NCBI GenBank assembly: GCA_002104985.1 | Contig: MCGO01000238.1 | Coordinates: 1-55,617 of the forward strand | Direction of reading: 5' to 3' | DNA length: 55,617 nucleotides | From: Rhizoclosmatium globosum | Lineage: Eukaryota; Chytridiomycota; Chytridiomycetes; Chytridiales; Chytriomycetaceae | Shown here: positions 45,361 to 55,617 of the stretch, piece by piece | Layout of the letters: each line of letters begins with the position of its first letter | How positions within the stretch are numbered: position 1 is the first letter of the stretch | Notes under the pieces: model-generated | What the model was told of the DNA's origin: nothing | Seen by the model: the letters and a program-made list of their open reading frames with translations, nothing else | Database searches by the model: none | Program-made: the position numbers and the translations under genes

Positions 45361-47393
45361 ATGATCAACGTGTCGTCCAACCACCGATTCACTCGCCTGC
45401 CCACTTCGAGTGCACCCGCTTCGACTCGCACGCAGCGTCGACTGAATATGATGGTGCTTGCTGCTCTCGGAATTGTCTTGATTGCGAGTAAGTGATTGAA
45501 ACAACTTCCTAACAAGCAAGCGCCTCATCTGACCCGCTTGCATTAAAACAGCCGGCTCACTCGTTCTGCTTCTGGCCGCTAGAAAGGATTCGGTCGACCG
45601 CACACATCCCCTGTTTCCGGGTCCCTACTCAGACAGAATTGAAGCTAGAAATGCTGCCGTGGCTGCAGAGAATGGCATCTGCTCAGGTAAACTGTACTCT
45701 GCTCTGTCTCTCAATTCTTAACACCACTATTAGAAATTGGTGTAGATATCTTGAAGAAGGGCGGCTCCTCAGTTGATGCTACAATTGCCACTACACTCTG
45801 TCTTGGTTCGTCGTTGTGATATCACAGTGACTTAAACTCAATCACACACTCTTACATAGGAGTAACAAACAGCTTTTCCTCCGGTATCGGGGGAGGAGGA
45901 TTTATGCTCGTCCGTAATATCACAGGCGAATATGAGTTTATTGATTTCAGAGAAACCGCCCCTGCTGCCGCTCACACTGAAATGTACAAAGAAGATCCAA
46001 AGAAAGCACAAGTAGGAGGACTTTCTGTCGGTATTCCGGGAGAATTGCGTGGGTTTGAGTTCGCCCATAAGAAATACGGCAAGCTGCCCTGGAAAGATTT
46101 ATTCGAGCCTGCAATTGACGTAGCTCAAGACGGGTGGGAAGTAAATGCTGTAATGGCGAATCGGCTGGAAGTATCAAAGGAGTGGATTATGGCAGACACT
46201 GAGGGATTTGCGAAGGACTTTACCGGTTCTGATGGAAATGTTTTGAAGGAAGGCGATGTGTGCAGACGTCCTCGTCTTGCAAAAACTTTGCGGACATTGG
46301 CAGAAAATGGTGCGTCTGCATTCTACGAGGGTCCAATTGCGGACTCCCTTCTGAAAACTATCAAAAAACACGGAGGAATCATGACTGGCGACGATTTCAA
46401 ATCATACAAAGTGAAATCATCACAACCTCTAGTAGGATACTATCACGGCCGTAAAGTGGTAACTCCCGGTGCTCCTTCCTCAGGGGCGATGCTTCTGAGT
46501 ATTTTGAATATAATTGAGGGCTTTGATTTCAAGTATCGCGGAAATTCGTCAGATACACTTCATTTACTCATTGAAGCCTACAAGTTTGGTGCGGCCCAGC
46601 GCGGACTGTTGGGAGACCCAGTTGATGTGAGTAGATTGGAAGATTTCAAAGGTACTAATGTCAATTGTAGCCCGTGTACAAAAATATCTCTGCAATTCAA
46701 AAAACCATCACTCACAAGGATTTAGCTGCAAAGCTAAGGCAGGGCGTAGATTTGGCCAAAACTTTTGACCCCCCACACTACAAACCTTCTTTTGAAGCCA
46801 AGGAAGATCACGGTACAATGCACGTCTCAGTCTTGAACGCAAAAGATAATACAGCTGTTGCTCTTACTAGCACAGTCAATTTGATCTTTGGGTCTCAGGT
46901 TATGGACCCAGTGACTGGAATTATCTTAAATGATGAAATGGATGACTTCTCCATTCCTGGAGTTCCCAACGCCTTTGGTCTCGCTCCTTCCCCATACAAC
47001 TTTATCCATCCAGGAAAGAGGCCACTCTCTTCTATGGTGCCCACTATTATTGAACGCAATGGTATTCCAGAAATTGTGATTGGAGGAAGTGGTGGATCCA
47101 TGATTCCTACCTGTGTACTGGCCTCAATTCTCAACATGATTGACTTTGATATGAGCATCAATGACGCAATTGATATGCCAAGATTCCACCACCAGCTTTT
47201 CCCCAACAGTATCAGGGTTGAAAACGCTTTTAACTTGCCGTATTCACAAGATTTGGAGGCGAAGGGGCATGTGATTGAGCGACTTCCGCCTGGACAAAAG
47301 TTTGTGGGTGTTTCTGGGATTCGACGATTGGAGAATGGTCTGATAACAGCCGCCTCTGATGCTCGAAAGGGTGGACTTGCTGCTGGATATTGA
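45361..47393 (+). CDS. Gamma-glutamyltransferase (type II membrane proenzyme)
   Basis: Cleaves glutathione and gamma-glutamyl conjugates in vacuole or at the surface. 607 aa from exons 45361-45487, 45552-45686, 45734-45805, 45860-46626 and 46671-47393. A single N-terminal membrane anchor (VLAALGIVLIASTGSLVLLL) splits across the first intron. The core has NGICSEIGVDILKKGGSSVD, SFSSGIGGGGFMLVR and FRETAPAAA. The self-cleavage/catalytic Thr is in EDHGTMHVSV, followed by ALTSTVNLIFGSQV. The C-terminal oxyanion region has KRPLSSMVPTI and GGSGGSMIPT. All residues needed for autoprocessing appear present. Length is usual. Confidence 0.95.
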
Positions 47394-47551
47394 TGATTTT
47401 GAACTCTTAACTTGATAAAGATTTGTTATGTATTATACTGCTTTTCTCTGCTTTTTTCTTTCTGACAAACACTTTGACAATCATCCTCAACACACCACCT
47501 TCACAGAGATCCCATCACAATCACAACTGAGCAACGTGCAAATATATAGCA
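47394..47551. promoter_or_regulatory. Short tandem spacer upstream of DNAH1
   Basis: A 158-bp gap must contain the GGT 3'UTR and the DNAH1 promoter. It is pyrimidine-rich (ctgcttttctctgcttttttc). No flagellar-gene motif was recognised. Confidence 0.3.
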
Positions 47552-50500
47552 ATGAGGTATTTGTCTTCCTGTAAACGATATCTGCAGAGTCTTACAACGT
47601 TTTCCTTACAGTGGGCCAAAACGCGTACCCCACTTGCCACTCTCCTTCAACCCATCCAACCTCGTGGATCGTCCACAGCCACTTCTAGAAAACGCGCAAG
47701 CTGTTGATATTTCCGACCCGATCGCAAAAAGTCACGCCAAACGGGGAGTCTTCTCTGAACTTTTAACAAACCCCGAAGAATCCATAGATGATCAACTTCT
47801 CATTTCCGGACAACCGCCCATAATTCCTCCTTTGGAAGGACTCCTGGGAGGAACCAACCTTAAAGCCTTTCCCAAAGCAAAGACGTTTTATCGCCCGGGG
47901 TTCAAACGCCCTCATCCTGGTTTGAATAATACAGAAAGAAAACGAAGCGTGTCAATGATAGGAGATTCTTCAGTTTCTCCGCGATATGGAGGTTCTACTA
48001 TGAATATGGCTGGGGCTGGCCTTGCAGGCAGTACCATAAATATGGCTGGCTCTACCGCCATGATGACCAATGTTGGAGGTGGAGATGATAATAACTTGTT
48101 TCAAGATGGGCATGGTAGTGGAAAACGCGTTCGTTATAATTGTATGTGATATTTTTGAACGTTCGTTTACTAAAATCCACAATCAAGATTCCAAGGCCCT
48201 TGAGCCAAAAGTCCTGCTTCCTTACGAATCTAGACCAGGACAAACACCAAGAAAAATTGAGATTGAAAGAAGAAAGCGATTGTATGCGAATCAAAGCATT
48301 GAGGTGTTGATAGAATCTGCTTTGGAAGAGAAGCTGGGAGATACACCCAGAGACCCTCTTGCAAGCAAACTTCCATTGTCTGCATTTGACGACGTGGAGT
48401 ATGACCAACGAACGGTGAAAGAATGGCTCGATATGAGCCTTCCAACACTCGAGAGTCTTGAAGCGGCCAAAGCGGCAGAAAACAATTACAAAATGGCCGT
48501 TATTGCGGCGGACCGTGTTATGAAGGCAACTGTGCCAGTTCCAGCGAAAGTGAATATGCCCAGTAACAACCCTGCATTTGTGATACCAGATGAAGACGGA
48601 AAAGAAATCAAAGAAGACGGGGGAGACTGGCAGGACTGCCTCGTAACTGCATATGACTCTCAAGAGAACCTATGGAAAGTAAGATTCATTGGTTTCAATG
48701 GATGGGAGCTCGATAACGGAGGAGACTACGATATGGACGAGAATGAAGATGAGAACGAAGATGAATATGAAGACGAAACCGAGAGATTGCTTGCTTGTAA
48801 AAACAATGAGGCTTGGGTTGAAAGGTATTTATTCAAACGAAGGAAATCAAAAACTGAATTAATACGTAGGCTCAAGCTCCTCTTTTTGTCGGAAGACCCT
48901 TTTCTTTTTGCGAAAAGAGTGGCTTCGGCGCATAAACAGCGAGAAGAAGTTGCTCTTAACTTGGTGAGAGCATTTTTCTATTTCATTGTAGCTCAGTCTT
49001 TCTCAGAGATACGCGTTTTACTTGGACTGTATGCCAACGGCTGAGGCATCTCCCATACCTACCACTTCGCTGAGCAAAATTTGTAGCATCGCAAGTGGAA
49101 GCAACGAACGACTCAAAAAGATTGCGTTGACAGCCACAGGAAAACCGCTGTTGGATGAAGTGTGCTTAGAATACGCAAGAGCAATGAACAAAGAATTATT
49201 CGATCATGAGGTTAGTTGTTTTCGTGTTCATTAAAACCTAACAATCTCTGGAAAAGGTGCGAGCTGCCTCTAACAAAGATACATACTCTTCAGTCAAACT
49301 TCCATCGCTTCCACAACCTCAAAAGGCTCCTCTGTAAGTTTAATCACTTCGATTTAACTCCGCATTGACATTTTGAACAGGACGGGTTGTGTGGAAATTG
49401 CACCATATGACTATGCTAAATACGCCAAGGATTTTTCATTTGTTTCGTTTTTGACTAAACTTGAATCCATTCGAACACTTTCGAAAGTAAGAGTCGAGTG
49501 CGATAAGCTCTTGACGAATAACTTGTTCCTCACATCAGTAAGTGCTCACTCCTTTTGCAAGTGAGACTAATGAAATGTATCAAAGATTGCAAAAATCGTC
49601 AAATTAGACGAGTTTGAAGGAATGCAGAATCAGAGTTTACAAAACGTCAAAACTCAGCTCAAGGATGGGTGAGCTATTCGTAACACTCACTAAAAGCTCA
49701 TTGTATCTGAATTAGATGGATTCCAACACTGAAAAACATTATTAAAGCTGGCTTTAAGGAAGTCGGAAAAGGATGGTACAATATGCAAGAATCCAACTCA
49801 GAAGTCTATAAAATCTCGAAACTGAAGAAGTTCATGACTACAGTCAATTTCATCATGCAAGATTCGCTTAGATTTTTGGTGCTCAACTCTCTAGTTGACT
49901 TTAACAAATTGATTTCCTCCATCAGCTCACAAAGAGTTGTTGTGGCGGATACAAATGATGTAAAACTATACTTGGGTGATAAGCTTATTCCGCCAGACAA
50001 TGCTAAACGACCTCTATTCCAAATCGACCTTACTTTCAAAAATGGTGTAATCAGTTACAATACTGACCTCGGAATGTACGAAACAGCGATTTTGAACGTT
50101 TTTGACAAAGCAATGACCGCAGTCGAGAGTCTACCGCAGTTGGAACCACTTGTCTTGGATCAAATGTTTTGGGCAACAAAACCTAACCTCCAAATACCAC
50201 ACAATAAGGAGCCTGCCATTGCGAAGCTCAGAGAAAAACTCCGTAGAAGCCTTAGGGAAGGACTGGGACCTCTCGAAGAATACTTGAGGACGTACGACAA
50301 GCATTTGCGGGTATTGAACCTCAACATCAATACATATGCGGAAGAGTATGAGGAAGAAAATCATACTATTGAAGAGATGGAACAGGACATCATCAATCAT
50401 ACTAAAGATTGGGAGGCCTTGGATAAGGATATTCCGTCTCATATCTCGTTGGGTCTATTTTGGGTTAGTTGTGATTCCATAAGAGCTGCAATGAGGAAGG

Positions 50501-53500
50501 ATTTGGCAAAAGTGGTGCTCGACATCCTTGCGAGACGCACTGCAAAAATTGCCCAAGGAATATCACAGGCTTTCACTGGAATTCAAAATCGTTTGAAAGA
50601 TCACCCTACCAAGATTGAAGAGCTTACAGAGCTTCGTGATTATATGAAAACCATTCCGGAGGAATGCAAAAACCAAAACATTAAAATCAACGAAATGTTA
50701 AGGAACTATGAGATTTTGGAAAAGTACAAGTATGAGCAATCAAATGAAGATTTTAGGGCACGTTGGACTGCCTATGGTTGGCCGATGCGCATTGACGAAA
50801 TGGTTCGAGCCACCGAAACTTCGTTGGAAGTTGATGAAAGCACATTCCTTCGCAATCTTGCATCTGATCAAGAAGTGTTTAAGGAGCGGATTCAAAACAT
50901 TAGCGGTGTTGTAGCCGACTTCAGCAAAAACACAGACCTCTCCAAACTCGGTGAAATTGTTGCTGACGTTCACAAAGTAACGTTGGAGCTCAAAGAATGC
51001 CAAAACCTTGTTACTTTGTTCAATTCGCGGGAACGCTTGTTCAACCAAGAAATTACACACTACGAAGAGGTTGCTCAGCTTATTAAAGACTTTGAGCCTT
51101 TCAAGAGTTTATGGTTATCAGTAAGCGACTGGTCAAAGTGGAAAAATCAGTGGCTCAATGGATCTTTCTTGGACTTAAATGCAGAGGAAGTTGAGAAAAA
51201 TCTCACAAACGCATGGAGAGTCATGTTTAAGTCAGTTAAATACTTCAAAAATATTCCTGGATGCCTTGCTGTTGCAACACAAGTGAAAGACGAAATGGAT
51301 GAGTTCAAGCCATATCTTCCTCTTATTCAGGCTCTCAGAAACCCAGGAATGCGTGATCGTCACTGGGATAGGCTGTCTGAGGAACTGAATATGAAGATTC
51401 GACCTGACCCCACTTTCACCCTCAACGACGCTCTGAAGATGCAATTATTGGAGAAAGTCGAAATCATCACCAAAGTTTGCGATGTTGCTGGAAAAGAGTA
51501 CTCCATTGAGGCTGCTCTTGACAAAATGGACAACGAGTGGAAGAGCATTGCTCTCGAAATTCTGCCCTACAAAGAGACTGGAACTTGCATTATGAAGGCC
51601 GCGGAAGAAATTACAAGATTGTTGGACGACCATATTGTTATGACCCAATCTATGAGCTTCTCACCGTTCAAAAAGCCATTTGCCGAGCGTATTTCGTTAT
51701 GGGAATCGAAGCTTAGAACCGTGCAGGAAGTCTTGGAAGCTTGGATGGCATGTCAACGCTCATGGTTGTACTTGGAGCCCATCTTCGCATCTGACGATAT
51801 CGTCACTCAGCTGCCAGCAGAGAGCAAACGATTTACAACCATGGACCGAACATGGAGACGTATTATGCAACAAGCGAAAGCAAAACCTGGTGTTATCGAA
51901 TGTTGTGCCGACTTTAAACTGCTGGATTCCTTCCGTGAATGTAATAAGCTGCTTGAATTGGTTGCAAAAGGACTCTCTACATATTTGGAAAACAAGCGAG
52001 TCGCTTTTCCGAGATTCTTCTTCTTGTCCGACGATGAATTGCTTCAAATTCTATCGCAAACCAAAGACCCAACTGCTGTGCAGCCTCACCTCCGAAAGTG
52101 TTTCGAAAACGTTGCAGCCCTAGAATTTCAACCTGACAAGCTTATTACGGGAATATTTTCTGGAGAAGGCGAACGTATCGACGTTGCAGACCCGTTTTAT
52201 CCAAAAGGTGCTGTCGAAGAGTGGTTACTTAAAGTTGAGGATCAGATGCGAAAAAGTGTGAAGAAGGTGATTATGGCAGGATTGTCTACGTACAGCTCGA
52301 GACCAAGAACTTCGTGGGTATTAGACTACGCTGGTCAAGCAGTTATCGCCGTGAGTCAAACTTTCTGGACGAAAGAAGTGAGCGAAGCCCTGAAAACTGG
52401 ACAAACGGGTCTGAAAACACTATTTACAAGACTTCTTGCCCAGTTGCAGGGACTTGTTTCTTTGGTTCGAGGTGAATTGCCATTCCTGAATCGTTTGGTC
52501 TTGGGTGATTTGATTGTTATTGATGTTCATGCCCGCGATGTCGTCAAAAAGTTGGTTGATACTGGTGTCTGTTCAGAAAATGACTTCGAATGGATTTCGC
52601 AGCTAAGATATTACTGGGAGGACGACGACTTGAGAGTGAAGATTGTTAATGCCAATTTTAAATACGGATACGAATACTTGGGTAATACTGGTCGTCTTGT
52701 GATCACGCCTCTTACAGATCGATGTTATTTGACTTTGACTGGTGCAATGCATCTTGGAATGGGAGGAGCTCCTGCGGGACCAGGTTTGTAATACCGTTTG
52801 GCCACTCGCAAACTAACAATCATATCCAAAAGCTGGTACCGGAAAAACTGAAACCACGAAGGACTTAGCAAAAGCGCTGGCAAAACAATGTGTTGTATTC
52901 AATTGTTCAGATCAACTTGATTATCTGGCCATGGCCAAGTTTTTCAAAGGACTTGCGGCTGCTGGTGCTTGGGCATGCTTCGATGAATTCAATCGAATTG
53001 ATATTGAAGTTCTTTCTGTGATTGCTCAGCAAATTACTACTATTCAAAAAGCTGTCGCTGCAGGACAAACGCGATTCATGTTTGAAGGAGTTGATCTACC
53101 ACTTGATGGAAGCAACGCTATTTTCATTGTAAGTTGCCAAATTCATACAATATATTTGACACCGCTTTTTTAGACCATGAATCCTGGTTACGCAGGACGA
53201 ACAGAGTTGCCCGATAACTTGAAAGCATTGTTTAGACCGGTTGCTATGATGATTCCGAACTATGGAATGATTGGAGAAATTTCGCTCTTCTCTTTCGGTT
53301 TCTCAAATGCAAAGATTCTAGCAGAAAAGATGGTAGCAACATTCAAGCTATCATCTGAACAGCTTTCGTCTCAAGACCACTATGATTTCGGAATGCGTGC
53401 AGTCAAAACTGTAATTTCTTCAGCAGGAAATCTCAAGCGAGAGCAACCTAATACTATCGAGATTTAATTTTATTGCGAGCATTGTGCGACTGCAACTTAC

Positions 53501-55617
53501 CCAAATTCCTTGCCGACGACGTGCCTTTATTCAATGGTATTATTTCAGACTTGTTCCCGGGAGTAGAGCAACCTCCAATCAACTATGGTGATATTCTCGA
53601 CTCCCTCAACAAAACTTGTGACTCGATGATTCTACAGCCGGAAGCCAGTTTTATCAAAAAATGTATTCAACTGTATGAAACAACGGTAGTCAGACACGGA
53701 CTCATGCTTGTAGGGCCAACTGGTAAGATTTATCATGGTTGAATCCTGTCTCTAACAGCACCAACGAAGGTGGTGGAAAAACGTGTTGTACTCGGGTTCT
53801 TTCCCGAGCATTATCAGCGTTGCAGGGTAAAAAGGCACCGAACGGCAAGACTATTGAAAAGGTGCGAGTTCATGTTCTAAATCCGAAATCGATTACTATG
53901 GGTCAAATTTATGGTGAATTTGATCCACAAACTCACGAATGGACTGATGGAATCCTTCCCTGTCTGATGAGAGAAGGAATCGATGATGGATTGCCAGACA
54001 AGAAGTGGTATTGCTTTGACGGCCCAGTGGATGCTGTTTGGGTTGAAAGTATGAATACTCTCTTGGATGACAACAAAAAGCTTTGTCTTAGTAGTGGTGA
54101 AATCATCAAGATGGCAAACACTCAGACCATGATGTTTGAGGTGGAAAATCTCCAGTATGCTTCTCCGGCGACAGTGTCACGATGTGGAATGATTTACATG
54201 GAACCTGGTGCTCTTGGAGTACAGCCTCTTCTGAAATCATGGTTCATCGTAAGAGAGAGGAGCCTCCCCCCATCGTATATTTCAATTTTCAGATCAATTG
54301 TGGATCCTTTGTTTGAACACTACCTGGAACCCGCTTTGAATTCTTGCGAGGAAATATTCGAGAAGCAGTTGGCACAACTGATGGAAACTTGACAATCAGT
54401 ATGATGCGGATTTTACAGTGTCTGATGATGCCCTTCGTTGCAACTGATGATCCGAATGCTCCTAACCCAGCTGAGCGCATCAATTTCTTTGGAGAATTCT
54501 TGAATCTTTGTTCTTGTTTTCTATTGTTTGGTCTATCGGAGCGACAAGTGATGCTGATGGTCACAAGAAGTTTGAAGGTTGGTTGCGAGGGATGATGAGC
54601 GAAAAACCACCTAAGATTCCATTTCCGGAAAATGGATCCATATATGATTACATGTTTGATCAAGAACGTAAAGAGTGGCTATTGGATGGAATACGCCCCT
54701 GAATTTGTTGTTCCGCAGAAGGGATCTCTCAAGATGTTATTGTTCCAACAATGGACCATTCGAAACACGTATATCCTCCACATTCTTTTATAATGGATGC
54801 CATACACTCTGTACTGGTCCTACCGGAACAGGAAAGTCAGTTACATCACGGATAAATTGATGAAGGGGATGGATTCCACCTTCACTCCCCTAATCTTCAG
54901 TTTCTCGGCAAGAACCGGTGCGAATCAAACTCAAGATTTGATTGATTCAAAGATGGAAAAGCGAAGAAAAGGTGTGTTTGGGCCCTGTTGGGAAGAAGTT
55001 CGTTTTTTCGTATGTGAGTACAATTGAAGCTATTGCATAGACAATTAATCAATGTTTTGCCTTGCCAGGACCTCAATATGCCGATGTTAGATAACTTGTG
55101 TGGCGCACAGCCGCCGATTGAGTTGCTGCGACAATGGCTCGACTATGGAGGATGGTATGACAGAAAAAGTTGGTAAATTCATGGAATTAGTAGACCTCAC
55201 TTTTGTTTGTGGAATGGGACCCTGGCGGTGGTAGAAATCCAATTATCAGAGAATGACTCGCCACTTCCTTTTTTTTGTCGAAATGGAAGACGAATCGCTG
55301 CAGAGAATTTTTTTCGATCTTGGGAAGCTTCTTGCAGAAGTTCCCTCCTGAAATATCCTCAAAAACAGATGCCATTGTGTCTGCATCAGTTCACATCTAT
55401 AACACCATTCGAGCCGAACTTCTACCAACACCTGCAAAAAGCCACTATACTTTTCAACTTGCGTGATTTGGCAAAAGTTGTTCAGGGTGTGCTTTCAGCG
55501 GACATTAAAACAGTCAACATTGAAACTGATATTGTTCGACTATGGATTCACGAATGTATGCGAGTGTTCCAAGATCGCTTGGTTGATAACGTTGACAAGA
55601 CTTGGTTCCTGGAGTTG
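47552..55617 (+). CDS. DNAH1: Axonemal inner-arm dynein heavy chain, DNAH1 type (5' part, frame-broken at the right edge)
   Basis: Flagellar motor ATPase of a single-headed inner arm; the window has the N-terminal tail, linker, AAA1, AAA2 and part of AAA3. Exons: 47552-47556 (ATGAG only), 47612-48141, 48188-48963, 49007-49210, 49257-49333, 49381-49537, 49586-49668, 49716-52783, 52833-53128, 53174-53722, 53770 onward. The DNAH1 assignment rests on N-terminal motifs [30 protein letters not shown] and [14 protein letters not shown]1 has [20 protein letters not shown], assembled across intron 52784-52832, and FDEFNRI; AAA2 has GPTGGGKT; AAA3 has GPTGTGKS. Up to 53.46 kb the model is clean (~1830 codons). 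Beyond it, single-base frame breaks occur near 53465, 54340, 54502, 54690-54840 and 55190-55270, yet dynein similarity continues to the last base. I favour sequence error over decay. The gene goes on past the window. Confidence 0.9.

Noticed and set aside
53460..55617. DNAH1 as a pseudogene
   Set aside because: The breaks are single-base and local to the window edge, and protein similarity is continuous to the last base; sequence error is the simpler reading.

Overview
The window is nuclear DNA of a flagellated (zoosporic) fungus, most likely a chytrid or relative. The fungal side rests on a fungus-type elongation factor eEF3, an Svf1-family protein, Vfa1, Fyv7 and a Scm3-like protein, together with short GT..AG introns (about 42-95 nt). 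The flagellum is implied by an axonemal inner-arm dynein heavy chain of the DNAH1 type. I rebuilt exon structures by hand from splice-site consensus and reading phase. Every complete multi-exon model except TSR2 (which carries an apparent one-base indel) closes in frame without internal stops.

Layout: (1) 1-20.8 kb is gene-dense. It holds a Gln-rich C2H2 zinc-finger factor running off the left edge (-), TSR2 (+), an arylamine N-acetyltransferase (+), a Scm3-like centromere protein (-), U1-70K (+), BolA (-), a small coiled-coil protein (+), ESCRT-III Vps24 (+), the branched-chain amino acid pair ILV6-ILV5 (+), an IQ-motif protein (+), a PHD-finger protein (-), Svf1 (-) and a SulP/SLC26 sulfate transporter (+). 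(2) 20.8-33.3 kb has no intact gene that I can recognise. It is AT-rich and full of transposon debris: a decayed PIF/Harbinger transposase with a decayed partner ORF, a 604-bp inverted-repeat element, a second inverted-repeat family, and an 852-bp foldback element with 211-214-bp arms and a 9-bp target duplication. (3) 33.3-55.6 kb is gene-dense again: Vfa1 (-), FYV7, MFAP1 and a J-domain/TMEM185 membrane protein (+), a 67-aa ORF (-), eEF3 (-), a nucleotide-sugar 4,6-dehydratase (-), two tandem Hal2/Met22-type nucleotidases (-), gamma-glutamyltransferase (+) and DNAH1 (+), which runs off the right edge.

Functional themes: ILV6 and ILV5 lie side by side in one pathway. Ribosome biogenesis (TSR2, FYV7), splicing (U1-70K, MFAP1) and ESCRT (Vps24, Vfa1) each have two members here. 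Gene spacing is very tight: 19 bp (BolA/coiled-coil), 37 bp (Scm3/U1-70K), 45 bp (Vfa1/FYV7), 26 bp (FYV7 to MFAP1), 10 bp (IQ/PHD stop codons). Several genes have a coding first exon of only 5-30 nt.

Quality caveat: single-base frame breaks, mostly apparent base losses, pile up at both ends of the window (1-3 kb and 53.4-55.6 kb), while interior genes are clean. I read this as poor consensus at contig ends rather than pseudogenes. No rRNA, tRNA, CRISPR or convincing viral sequence was seen.
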